From a virus: a DNA stretch of 28,970 bases. The translations under genes and the position numbers were made by a program. This document shows, piece after piece, positions 7,024 to 14,288 of the stretch. The stretch covers positions 1 through 28,970 of IMG/VR virus record IMGVR_UViG_3300021963_000506; one strand, written 5' to 3'. The stretch's first letter is position 1; the number at the start of each line of letters is the position of its first letter. Under the pieces are notes generated by a model. That model was not told where the DNA came from. It saw only the letters and a program-made list of their open reading frames with translations, and made no database searches.

Positions 7024-8831
7024 TATCCCTCACATGCAATACAATCGTTACCTTGAGCAATTGCAGCCATGTCAAGTTCTTTAATGATTTCTCTTTCTAC
7101 TTTCTTTGCAACCTTATCAGCTTTTCCAATCTTTTCTGAACGGCAATAATATAATGTCTTGAGCTTTTTCTTCCATGCTAGAAAATGAACACTGTGAATA
7201 TATTTAATATGCGAATCTGGTCGGAAGAACACATTCAGTGATTGTGCTTGATCTATATATTCTTGTCTATCAGCAGCATGTTCAATAACCCATCGTTGAT
7301 CGATCTCCATAGAAGTCTTAAATACTTCCTTGGTATGCTCATCCATCCATGTTAAGTGTTGCACAGAACCATCATTGGCAATAATTGAAGACCAAATATC
7401 ATTATAATCATTTGTTGATATCGTCTCACCATCACCTGCCAGATGCTTCTGAATAACTTTATCTAACCAGCGATTCTTATTTAGGTGAGAGCCTGATAGA
7501 GTGTCTTGGCGATAAGCGTTAGCCCGATAAGGTTCAATACTAGGAGAGGTATTGCCCATAAGAATGGAAGATGAAGCATTGGGAGCAATTGCCATAAGAT
7601 GGCTGAAACGATTGCCAGTACCTTTAGCGTCAGGAGCCTCACCTCTTTCCATTGCAAGACTCTTATTCGCTTCATCCAGCTTTGTACGAACATTTCTAAA
7701 AATCCTATTGTTTAATGACTTTGCGACCACGGATTCCCAGGCGATGCCGTTCTTCTGAAGAAGAGCATGAAAACCGAGGGCACCAATACCAATAGAGCGT
7801 TCCATAGAAGCAGAGTATCTTGCACGTGATATGCTGTCAGGAGCATTATCAATGAAGTACTGAAGAACGTTATCGAGCATCTCAGCGACGTCTTTAAGAA
7901 AAAGTTTGTCATCTTTCCAATCATCGTAGTACTCCAAATTCAAAGACGATAAACAGCATACTGCTGTACGCTCTTCATTAGTGGGAAGGATAATCTCTGA
8001 GCAAAGATTGCTTTGATTAACTCTAAGTCCCTTATCCTTAAGCCATTGTGGAAGCTTGCGATTAGACTCATCGATGAAGTGAATGTATGGCTCACCTGTC
8101 ATCATTCGCAATTCTAGGATTTGCTGCCATAAGTGTTTAGCCGATACGACTTCACGCACTTCATTGCTTGCTGGATCAATAAGTTCCCAATCGTCACTTG
8201 CATCAGGATCAATCATGCAGTGTTCTATAATTTCCATGAATTTATCTGGAATATTGATTCCATGATGTAAATTCAAAGTACGCATATTTTGATCGCCAGT
8301 GGGTTTCCTCATCTCAAGAAATGGGATAATATCAGGGTGAGAAATATCGAGGTATGCAGCATAACTGCCACGACGAGTCCTACCTTGTCGATAAGCGAGA
8401 GATGATGCATCATACATTTTAAGGTGAGGCATAACTCCAGTAGATTTATCATCCGCTGAGCGAATACCAAAGCCGATGCCGACACCACCTCCCAACATTG
8501 AGAGCCAATTCGTTTCAGATAGATTGTCAACTAGTCCCTCCGCAGTATCTTCGATAAAGTTAAGAAAACAAGAGATAGGAAGGCCGCGCTTAGAACGACC
8601 AAAAGATAGTATGGGAGTAGAATAACTAAGCCAATGATTACTGGAGTAATTATACAGACGCTGAGCATGATCTGGATTACTACCAAAAATACTCGAAACA
8701 TATGCGAATCTTTCTTGAGGAGATTGTTCATCATCCTTCATGTAACTTTCTTTAAGTCTAATTTTACCGAGTTCATCAAATAGATTATCGCGTGTATAAT
8801 CCACCTTGATGCCGTGTACGACGTCATCCAT
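7023..8831 (-). CDS. nrdA: Ribonucleotide reductase class I large subunit (R1)
   Basis: This 602-aa protein has the catalytic R1 signatures: the redox pair in LPISCF and AVCCLSSLN, the NLCSEI thiyl-radical loop, the TLYYCR radical-transfer tyrosines and a C-terminal CIACEG for reduction by thioredoxin. E. coli NrdA has 761 residues. Here the N-terminal ATP-cone that senses dATP is absent, so overall-activity feedback is probably lost. That would let the phage push dNTP pools high. AAGGA lies about five bases before the ATG. It follows thyX by 11 bases in the same operon. Confidence 0.95.
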   Translation of the reverse strand: MDDVVHGIKVDYTRDNLFDELGKIRLKESYMKDDEQSPQERFAYVSSIFGSNPDHAQRLYNYSSNHWLSYSTPILSFGRSKRGLPISCFLNFIEDTAEGLVDNLSETNWLSMLGGGVGIGFGIRSADDKSTGVMPHLKMYDASSLAYRQGRTRRGSYAAYLDISHPDIIPFLEMRKPTGDQNMRTLNLHHGINIPDKFMEIIEHCMIDPDASDDWELIDPASNEVREVVSAKHLWQQILELRMMTGEPYIHFIDESNRKLPQWLKDKGLRVNQSNLCSEIILPTNEERTAVCCLSSLNLEYYDDWKDDKLFLKDVAEMLDNVLQYFIDNAPDSISRARYSASMERSIGIGALGFHALLQKNGIAWESVVAKSLNNRIFRNVRTKLDEANKSLAMERGEAPDAKGTGNRFSHLMAIAPNASSSILMGNTSPSIEPYRANAYRQDTLSGSHLNKNRWLDKVIQKHLAGDGETISTNDYNDIWSSIIANDGSVQHLTWMDEHTKEVFKTSMEIDQRWVIEHAADRQEYIDQAQSLNVFFRPDSHIKYIHSVHFLAWKKKLKTLYYCRSEKIGKADKVAKKVEREIIKELDMAAIAQGNDCIACEG

Positions 8832-8842
8832 ATTTTTCCTTC

Positions 8843-9526
8843 TTATTGAGTTACGTAATTATTGGCTAGGGGAAATACTTCCGCAATAACCTTAGCACAT
8901 TCTAGTGCAACAAGTCTATGTTCTTTTTGTGTGCCATTACCTGAGCGTAGTTGGATAAAATGTACCCAGCTTCTAAGTGTTCCATTCATATATAGGCGAC
9001 TGACTGTATTACCTTCCGGAAGAACTGCTCGAGCTTGTTCTTTGGCAATACCATTATCTATGGCCCACTGATATGCGCTTTTTGCTTCTTCAATAACACG
9101 CTTTTGCATATTCTCCCATTGGTATGCAATGAATCTATCTTTATCATTACTAAGATCAAAATCTACACTATTCTGTCGATTCTTATTATCTTGGTAACGA
9201 GGTTCTCTAAGAACGAAATTCAGATCTTTAGTAGGATCTGCATATCGTTGAGAGAATTCTTGAAATGAAAAACTACGATGACGTAACATTTGACGTGCTA
9301 TGTCTCTCGTAGTTTGTATTTCAAGGCATGCTGACACCATTTCTAGGGGTGACCAGTGCTGGTGCTTAACCAAATAATTGATTAGCTTTTCTGATGTTTC
9401 TGTATTAAATTGATTGGAAGGATTTGATACTCGAGCACAAAAGGCAATGAGTTCTTGTACATCATAAAGACCTTCAGATATAAGCTCTTTAGAAGGTTTC
9501 GAAAAAGAAATTAATTTAACTTGCAC
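8843..9526 (-). CDS. thyX: Flavin-dependent thymidylate synthase ThyX
   Basis: The ThyX signature RHRx7S is at residues 82-92 (RHRSFSFQEFSQR). The 227-aa length and the C-terminal RSWVHFIQLR region also fit. ThyX methylates dUMP to dTMP using methylene-tetrahydrofolate, NADPH and FAD. The start codon is GTG, supported by GGAG six bases upstream. It is the first gene behind promoter P5, ahead of nrdA. T4 instead uses the unrelated Td enzyme. The only Td-family protein in this window is the hydroxymethylase at 26876..27640. Confidence 0.95.
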   Translation of the reverse strand: MQVKLISFSKPSKELISEGLYDVQELIAFCARVSNPSNQFNTETSEKLINYLVKHQHWSPLEMVSACLEIQTTRDIARQMLRHRSFSFQEFSQRYADPTKDLNFVLREPRYQDNKNRQNSVDFDLSNDKDRFIAYQWENMQKRVIEEAKSAYQWAIDNGIAKEQARAVLPEGNTVSRLYMNGTLRSWVHFIQLRSGNGTQKEHRLVALECAKVIAEVFPLANNYVTQ

Positions 9527-9536
9527 CGAGATCTCC

Positions 9537-9574
9537 GTTTAATATATAGTCACCTGGTTGATTATATATTAAAC
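9537..9574 (-). promoter_or_regulatory. 38-base inverted repeat overlapping the thyX promoter
   Basis: GTTTAATATATA and TATATATTAAAC are perfect 12-base arms around 14 bases. Inside them TCA/TGA also pair, giving 15 of 16 possible pairs and a six-base loop. One arm covers the -10 box of P5 and the other lies in the leader just before the ribosome binding site. This is a strong candidate operator for a dimeric repressor or activator. Confidence 0.55.
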
Positions 9575-9589
9575 GTGAGATTTAGTACA
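9561..9589 (-). promoter_or_regulatory. Sigma70-like promoter P5 (TGTACT-N17-TATAAT)
   Basis: The -35 box TGTACT and the -10 box TATAAT are 17 bp apart. It opens the thyX-nrdA-trx-nrdB operon about 35 bases before the GTG start. It is the only family member with a mismatch in the -35 box and the only one overlapped by an inverted repeat, so it may be regulated separately. Confidence 0.65.
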
Positions 9590-9593
9590 ATTT

Positions 9594-9980
9594 TTATTTC
9601 AGTATTTTACTAAAAAGTTCTATGTGAGAGATAAGATAACCGAGTGCTATAGCACCACCAACAATCATATAACGCCAGCGTTCTAGAATATCAACTCTTT
9701 CTTTCATGTCATTAATAGATTTAGTCATTGACGCATGCTGCTCGCTGTCAGATTTAGCAAGATGATCAATCTTTTCATCAATCTTTTGCATAATCTCACG
9801 ATTACCAGTAGTAATGCGCGAATGGATTTCTTTGACGTCACTCTTTAATTCAGCAACATCATCTTTAATTGCTTCGACTTGTGCTTCCAATTTTGCGATT
9901 CTTTCTGGCATATCCATAGCCTTGGTTTCCTGTAATGGAACTGCGGTGGTACTAGTTGAGACTATTCCCACCGGTCGCAT
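9594..9980 (-). CDS. XhlA-like coiled-coil protein with C-terminal TM, 128 aa
   Basis: Residues 24-95 are a heptad-type coiled coil (RIAKLEAQVEAIKDDVAELK is one part). Residues about 103-121 form a TM segment (RYMIVGGAIALGYLISHIEL). This coiled-coil plus tail-anchor plan resembles XhlA-type hemolysin/lysis-associated proteins. The ATG overlaps the previous stop (TAATG). A later in-frame Met at residue 22 is an alternative start. It closes the lysis region. Confidence 0.7.
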   Translation of the reverse strand: MRPVGIVSTSTTAVPLQETKAMDMPERIAKLEAQVEAIKDDVAELKSDVKEIHSRITTGNREIMQKIDEKIDHLAKSDSEQHASMTKSINDMKERVDILERWRYMIVGGAIALGYLISHIELFSKILK

Positions 9981-10177
9981 TATTTTTTCTCTGGAACTTT
10001 TGTTCCTTCTAATTTTTTATGAACTTTCATTTCTTTACATTCTTGAGTAGGCTTTCCATCCTTACCCATAACTACTTTTCCATCTTTACCGATTTTATCG
10101 ATACAGACTTTTTTAGTTTCAGCTGCTTGAACAGAAAGCGCAAGAGACATTAAAGCGAGTGCTAGTAATTTTTTCAT
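9980..10177 (-). CDS. Small secreted Lys-rich protein, 65 aa
   Basis: A clear signal peptide (MKKLLALALMSLALSVQA, then AE) predicts export to the periplasm and a mature peptide of about 47 residues. The mature part holds two cysteines (KVCID and TQECK) that could form a disulfide, and is rich in Lys and Gly (GKDGK repeated). Function unknown. Its location among lysis genes suggests an envelope role. Confidence 0.75.
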   Translation of the reverse strand: MKKLLALALMSLALSVQAAETKKVCIDKIGKDGKVVMGKDGKPTQECKEMKVHKKLEGTKVPEKK

Positions 10178-10413
10178 TTTTGTTCCTTTTTATTTGCTTT
10201 AGGCGCAAATCGCTCTGCGACTGTAACGCCAAGACCGGTCATTGCTAGATATATCATGCTTTCAAACATAAATTCTTTAACTTCAAATTTCCAAAATAAA
10301 TTTGCCATAAATGCTATAGCACATAAAATGAATGCAAGAAGGGTAACTACTCTCTTACTGCTAAGAGTATCGTCATCGCCGTCCTTCAGCATTGAATGTA
10401 CTATAGACCACAT
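10174..10413 (-). CDS. Two-TM protein, holin candidate, 79 aa
   Basis: A short polar N-terminus (DGDDDTLSSKR) is followed by TM1 at about 22-42 (VVTLLAFILCAIAFMANLFW) and TM2 at about 50-68 (FESMIYLAMTGLGVTVAERF). The tail is Lys-rich (KANKKEQK). Size, two hydrophobic helices and basic C-terminus match class II holins. It sits two bases from the next membrane protein in the region with endolysin and spanins. Holin identity is inferred from topology and context only. Confidence 0.6.
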   Translation of the reverse strand: MWSIVHSMLKDGDDDTLSSKRVVTLLAFILCAIAFMANLFWKFEVKEFMFESMIYLAMTGLGVTVAERFAPKANKKEQK

Positions 10414-10414
10414 A

Positions 10415-10915
10415 TTATAACTCTGGCTGTGGTGCTGCTGGAGGTGCTAACTTACCACCATAACCGGCAATCGGCATTGCTACGCTTTGAGGAACGCCAG
10501 GTAAAGAGAAATCATATGCTGGTTCTTTTTTAGGTGGAGCAGGTGGAGCAGTCATTGCCTTTTTTGTCTCTGCAAAATTCTCATTAGCCTGCTTTTGAGC
10601 TTGTAACATTGCTTCTTTGTCTTCCTTAGAAGTACCAGCAAGCATAATACCTGATAGTGTGCCTGTTAAGAATGTAGCAATAGGTACAATCAACTCAAAA
10701 AACTTTTGATCAATTGGAGATATCGCATTAAGAGGTTGTGTTACAAATATAAGAGAATATAAAACAACGAATACGATTCCGGTAAGTGTAAGAGCGAGAC
10801 ATATACCAATAAAGAACTTTAGGCGAGCCATTAGTTGTTCTTCGCTATACATAAATGATTTATTTTCCACAGCTAACTCCTTTGGCTTGCTGAACAGGTG
10901 CTTGAGCATTTTCAT
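10415..10915 (-). CDS. Two-TM membrane protein with Pro/Ala-rich tail, 166 aa
   Basis: The start at 10915 has AGGA seven bases upstream, although this overlaps the preceding gene by 56 bases. TM1 covers about 32-56 and TM2 about 74-93. A charged helix (KEDKEAMLQAQKQANENFAE) and a low-complexity tail rich in Pro and Ala follow. The tail would lie in the cytoplasm or periplasm depending on orientation. No family is recognised. It could be a second holin or antiholin, since it neighbours the 79-aa candidate. Confidence 0.7.
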   Translation of the reverse strand: MKMLKHLFSKPKELAVENKSFMYSEEQLMARLKFFIGICLALTLTGIVFVVLYSLIFVTQPLNAISPIDQKFFELIVPIATFLTGTLSGIMLAGTSKEDKEAMLQAQKQANENFAETKKAMTAPPAPPKKEPAYDFSLPGVPQSVAMPIAGYGGKLAPPAAPQPEL

Positions 10916-11126
10916 CTATAGGTCCTAATCTTGGATCACGCTGCCCTTTGAATATATGTTGAGGACATGTGCGGGTTACATCACACGTTGGTAATTTACA
11001 AATTTCTTTATCCCAATTCTTAGGATCTTGACAAGGATAACGAAATCTATCACCAGCAAAAATTGCTAGGGCAATTGGCATTAAAAGTAAAACTAATAAC
11101 CACTTACCTAGTTTAAGATCATTCAT
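10860..11126 (-). CDS. Exported or anchored Cys-containing protein, 88 aa
   Basis: Residues 8-24 form a hydrophobic signal or anchor (WLLVLLLMPIALAIFAG). The rest is polar with five cysteines (YPCQ, EICK, PTCD, RTCP, VSCG), suggesting disulfides in the periplasm. A strong ribosome binding site (AGGAG, then six bases) precedes the ATG directly after the endolysin stop. Not recognised. The context is the lysis cluster. Confidence 0.7.
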   Translation of the reverse strand: MNDLKLGKWLLVLLLMPIALAIFAGDRFRYPCQDPKNWDKEICKLPTCDVTRTCPQHIFKGQRDPRLGPIDENAQAPVQQAKGVSCGK

Positions 11127-11127
11127 A

Positions 11128-11751
11128 TCAATCTCCTAAAACATGAAGAGCATGCTCATAGTGTTTGATACGATCATCTAATCCAATAGTACCACCATTA
11201 ATTCTTTTTGTTAGCGTTACCATATCACCTGCATCAGCCCATTGATTTAATTTATTCGTCTCCCAGAACCAACACGCAGATTGGGCAGCACCTTCAAATG
11301 TTTGAAGATATTCTGAAGCTTCTTCAACTGGAATTCCAAGCGAAGCTGCAAACCAAGTGTAGTTCTGCTTACCAGTAAGTTGAATCAATCCACGGCCGCA
11401 ATAACGCCATCCGTCGCCCGATTCTTCTGGTCCATTTCCCATACGATTGCCATATACTTTATTAGCTATGGCTTGTTGTTTATCTGGACGATTTGCATAT
11501 GCATTTGCTGTAGCATCATCGGGAAAATATTTTGGAAATATTTTACGTAGAGTCGCTGCTTTATAGTTTAGATTTTCTTTTAGCGCTGTAAATCCAGCAG
11601 ACTCGTGAGAACATTGCGCGATAAAAGCTGCAATGCGTTTTGCAGTATTAATCTCATAGTCTGGAAGTAATTGTGATAAAGCCTTATGCCAATGATCAAT
11701 ATAAGGATTCTTTGGTAATAGTTGTTTAAGTTGATCTTTAGTTAGTTCCAT
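11128..11751 (-). CDS. Endolysin, GH19 chitinase-like lysozyme
   Basis: A 207-aa glycoside hydrolase family 19 domain with AAFIAQCSHESAGFTAL (first catalytic Glu in HES), YGNRMGNGPEESGDGW, YCGRGLIQLTGKQNY and the late INGGTIGLDDR motif. Such phage enzymes cut the peptidoglycan glycan strand at lysis. No signal peptide is visible, so access to the cell wall must come through a holin. It is coupled to the spanin-like lipoprotein by TAATG. Confidence 0.93.
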   Translation of the reverse strand: MELTKDQLKQLLPKNPYIDHWHKALSQLLPDYEINTAKRIAAFIAQCSHESAGFTALKENLNYKAATLRKIFPKYFPDDATANAYANRPDKQQAIANKVYGNRMGNGPEESGDGWRYCGRGLIQLTGKQNYTWFAASLGIPVEEASEYLQTFEGAAQSACWFWETNKLNQWADAGDMVTLTKRINGGTIGLDDRIKHYEHALHVLGD

Positions 11752-12014
11752 TATTTTACACTTTCATAAATTCGTTTTTGTACGTTATACCATTCTACTA
11801 TCGCATCATGCTTTATTGCACATTCATAATAGGTAGTATAGTTTTTAGAAACAATTCTACTTATATCACTTAATTTTGCACTTTCTGACATTTGCTCTAA
11901 TTGTGGGCATTTCACCATTAGAGTTTCAGGCATAACTGGAAACTTAGCTTTAACTGGAACAGAAACTGCACAGCCGCTAAGAATAAACGCTGCAATTAAA
12001 ATTATATATTTCAT
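11751..12014 (-). CDS. Outer-membrane spanin-like lipoprotein, 87 aa
   Basis: The N-terminal MKYIILIAAFILSGC is a signal peptide ending in an LSGC lipobox, so a lipoprotein with mature Cys15 is expected. The mature part has KCPQLEQ, then NYTTYYECAIKHD, a pattern seen in Rz1-like lysis lipoproteins. It overlaps the preceding i-spanin-like gene as ATGA and precedes the endolysin. It would connect to the inner-membrane partner and disrupt the outer membrane. Family assignment is by pattern and synteny. Confidence 0.65.
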   Translation of the reverse strand: MKYIILIAAFILSGCAVSVPVKAKFPVMPETLMVKCPQLEQMSESAKLSDISRIVSKNYTTYYECAIKHDAIVEWYNVQKRIYESVK

Positions 12015-12484
12015 TTCTTACTCTCTGTACCACTTTGAGAAGATTGCGCAGCAATGTTTAGAGATTTTATAAACTCTTTAGGTATTTCACATTCGCCACC
12101 AGCTGCAAACCTAGTATCAAACTTAACAACCTCACGATCAACGTATCGTATTACTTCTTCACCCTTTTCTCTTATTATTCTTTGTTGAGTAACAACTTTC
12201 TCAACAATCTTAACTGTTTCTTTTGCGCCTTCTGCTTCTGCTGCTGCAAGTTTTACCTCTAACTCTTTTACTCTAGCTTGCCACGCCTCTTCATTCGAAA
12301 TTGCACCTGACATATAAACACCAAATGCTATTAACACAATAGACACCAATTGTATTGGTGTCTTATACATATAAATTGCAGGAATGGGAATCAGTCGTAA
12401 AAAATATGTAACAGTTAGTCCCAGTACTCCTACAAGAAGTATACCATAAAAGATCCAGTTAGGAAGAAAGCTAAGAATCCACAT
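12011..12484 (-). CDS. Inner-membrane spanin-like protein, 157 aa
   Basis: Two N-terminal TM segments (about 10-30 and 42-61) are followed by a long periplasmic helix (residues 66-130, AWQARVKELEVKLAAAEAEG and onwards). A C-terminal CEIPKEFIKSLNIAAQ resembles the ends of Rz-like proteins. The gene order i-spanin, o-spanin, endolysin supports the call. An extra TM segment relative to classical Rz is unusual. Tight TAATG coupling to the preceding capsid-targeted gene suggests one late transcript. Confidence 0.62.
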   Translation of the reverse strand: MWILSFLPNWIFYGILLVGVLGLTVTYFLRLIPIPAIYMYKTPIQLVSIVLIAFGVYMSGAISNEEAWQARVKELEVKLAAAEAEGAKETVKIVEKVVTQQRIIREKGEEVIRYVDREVVKFDTRFAAGGECEIPKEFIKSLNIAAQSSQSGTESKK

Positions 12485-12771
12485 TATTTTTTAACGATGT
12501 AGCTTACGTTTTTCTGTCCGCTGGTAGGATGAATAAAAGTTTTCTTAAATACTTTTCCGCCATGTTCTTTAGCGTGCGAAAATGCATCTTCTTTTTTACC
12601 AAATTCATTGGCTGGAGCTTTAATCATAGGCGAAGCTTCTTCTTTTTTAACCGTTTTATCTTTTGAACCAGCAAGTTTACGACCAACTGCGCTTGCTAAT
12701 GCTCGTCCAGCTACAGAACCAAGTGCAATAAGAGCTGGATTTTCTAGAATAAATTCTTTAAATGTTTTCAT
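12484..12771 (-). CDS. Small internal head protein with capsid targeting sequence, 95 aa
   Basis: The N-terminus MKTFKEFILE is almost identical to the T4 internal-protein targeting sequence MKTYQEFIAE, with Glu10 at the prohead-protease site (IxE). Cleavage would leave 85 residues: an Ala/Gly-rich helix (ALIALGSVAGRALASAVGRK), a Lys-rich linker and a small C-terminal unit (FGKKEDAFSHAKEHGGKVF). In T4 such proteins are packed with the DNA and injected. The net charge is basic, which suits DNA contact. It is a candidate functional counterpart of T4 IPI*. The activity is unknown. Confidence 0.8.
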   Translation of the reverse strand: MKTFKEFILENPALIALGSVAGRALASAVGRKLAGSKDKTVKKEEASPMIKAPANEFGKKEDAFSHAKEHGGKVFKKTFIHPTSGQKNVSYIVKK

Positions 12772-13313
12772 TGCCCCACCTGTAAGTTCTTTTTTCTACG
12801 AACCATATAATCAGGAACTCCCATAATTCCAGATATAGGTTTACCTTTTTTATTTAGTCTTATTGCAGCTTGGTCTGTTGAAGTTGCAGTACCAGTAGTA
12901 TTTGCTACACCATCCTCGTATACTCTCATAAATTTTTCTATGAGAATCTCTTCTTCAACTAAAGTGATATTGTTGTTTTCTAGAATATTAATCGTTTCCT
13001 GTAATTCACCTTGAGTTATCTTTTTTCCATTAATATATGACTCTTTAATAAGCCAATATGCTGCGACTAAACTTTTAAGTCTATTATCGCCACCAGGAAG
13101 TTTAGCAAGAATACGCTTTAAAGAAAACACTAATTTATCAAGTTGTGTATAAGAATCTTTTTCATCTTCGGTTTTAAGATCGCGCGTCTTCTTAAGAGGC
13201 TTACCATCCTTATCGATGATGCCATACTTGTATGCTTCTGTTTTCTCGAAAGGAGTAACGAGCATATATAAAATCTTAAAAGCTATAAGATTGTTAACAA
13301 TTCTACCAGCCAT
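12768..13313 (-). CDS. Conserved T4-like phage protein, 181 aa
   Basis: It starts with ATG coupled to the preceding stop. The N-terminal IVNNLIAFKILYMLVTPFEK, the central LPGGDNRLKSLVAAYWLIKE and the C-terminal tail GIMGVPDYMVRRKK are blocks I remember from an uncharacterised family next to virion genes in marine T4-like phages. Mostly helical, with no signal peptide and no catalytic motif visible. The position between head and lysis genes suggests a virion or assembly role, by context only. Confidence 0.8.
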   Translation of the reverse strand: MAGRIVNNLIAFKILYMLVTPFEKTEAYKYGIIDKDGKPLKKTRDLKTEDEKDSYTQLDKLVFSLKRILAKLPGGDNRLKSLVAAYWLIKESYINGKKITQGELQETINILENNNITLVEEEILIEKFMRVYEDGVANTTGTATSTDQAAIRLNKKGKPISGIMGVPDYMVRRKKNLQVGQ

Positions 13314-13684
13314 TAAAGTTTCCTTAAAGCAATTACTACATTTTTGTCTAGTGTTATGTCAGACAACTTAATTCCATAATCTTCTATTTCATCAGGCATT
13401 CTATTAAGATACACTAAGAAAGTAATTAATATCGGCCAATCCTCTTCATCTATCTTCGTGAATAACATTTTAGTGAGAGCATCACCGAATAAATTATAAA
13501 GAACAATAATATGATTAAGAATTAGTCTTTCTCTGAGTTCTTGACTGCTCTTATATCTTGAAAATAACTTCTTAAGATATAAGAATCTCTTTAGATCTTC
13601 TTCAAATTCTTGTATACTATGACACTGCGGATTATCATAGTGATGCATAGCATACAAGAGAAAACTATCATCATTCAATTTCAT
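13313..13684 (-). CDS. Conserved phage protein, 123 aa
   Basis: A helical, leucine-rich soluble protein with the blocks LLYAMHHYDNPQC, ELRERLILNHIIVLYNLFGD and TKIDEEDWPILITFLVYLNR. I recall this as a family widespread in T4-like marine phages near structural genes, function unknown. No clear ribosome binding site lies before the ATG. A stable hairpin ends seven bases upstream, so translation may depend on coupling or be low. The next gene follows directly. Confidence 0.8.
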   Translation of the reverse strand: MKLNDDSFLLYAMHHYDNPQCHSIQEFEEDLKRFLYLKKLFSRYKSSQELRERLILNHIIVLYNLFGDALTKMLFTKIDEEDWPILITFLVYLNRMPDEIEDYGIKLSDITLDKNVVIALRKL

Positions 13685-13691
13685 AATAAGT

Positions 13692-13707
13692 AGGGACCGA
13701 AGTCCCT
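13692..13707 (-). terminator. TTCG-loop hairpin after the Ig-like gene
   Basis: On the minus strand AGGGAC-TTCG-GTCCCT forms a six-pair, very stable tetraloop hairpin four bases after the stop of the Ig-like structural gene. Only a short mixed ACTTATT follows, not a T-run. It is more likely a weak terminator or RNA 3'-end stabiliser that lets an abundant upstream message accumulate. Confidence 0.55.
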
Positions 13708-13711
13708 ATAA

Positions 13712-14272
13712 TTAGGTACCGAATGTCAACGTTGCTGCGTCGGAATTAACCTTAACTGCACCAGTTGTAGAAGATACTACTACACGATATTGTGAACCGC
13801 TATCAGCAAGAACTTGTCCTGTTAGAACAATCGTTGCATTGGTTGCACCAGAAACGTTAGCCCAACGTGCTGTAGAAGAAACACGCTTTTGCCATTGATA
13901 AGTCGCTGAACCCGTAGAAGCTGTTGCGGTAACACCGAAAGTTGCTCCACCAGTAACAGTTGTCTGGTTAGCTGGTTGTACGCTAATAGTGATAGATACT
14001 TCGGTATCAGCAACGATAGTATCATCGGCTGCATCACCCGATGTTGCGTTAGCAACTGACATTGCAACTAGCAACTCAGATTTATAACGTGATTCACCAT
14101 TAGAACCCTTATATTCATCGACTAACCACCAACCTGCGCCAAGGATACCCTTGCCTTTGTTAGTTGCTAGTGCAGCTTCTTCTGCAGAAACGAATACTGC
14201 TTTTGCTGCATCGGCAGTGCTCAAATATTTTGGCTTGCTTTCAGTAGCGTCTGTTTTTCCCCATAGTGGCAT
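13712..14272 (-). CDS. Ig-like virion structural protein, 186 aa
   Basis: Residues 1-85 form a unit starting MPLWGKTD that I know from abundant structural proteins of marine T4-like phages. Residues about 93-186 look like a bacterial Ig-type domain, with VQPANQTTVTGG, the TYQW core Trp and a DSGSQYRVVVSS strand. It is probably a head decoration or other exposed virion protein, comparable in domain type to T4 Hoc, though not shown here. AAAGGAG before the ATG is a strong ribosome binding site. A hairpin follows the stop. Confidence 0.8.
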   Translation of the reverse strand: MPLWGKTDATESKPKYLSTADAAKAVFVSAEEAALATNKGKGILGAGWWLVDEYKGSNGESRYKSELLVAMSVANATSGDAADDTIVADTEVSITISVQPANQTTVTGGATFGVTATASTGSATYQWQKRVSSTARWANVSGATNATIVLTGQVLADSGSQYRVVVSSTTGAVKVNSDAATLTFGT

Positions 14273-14288
14273 GGTTTTTCTCCTTTGT

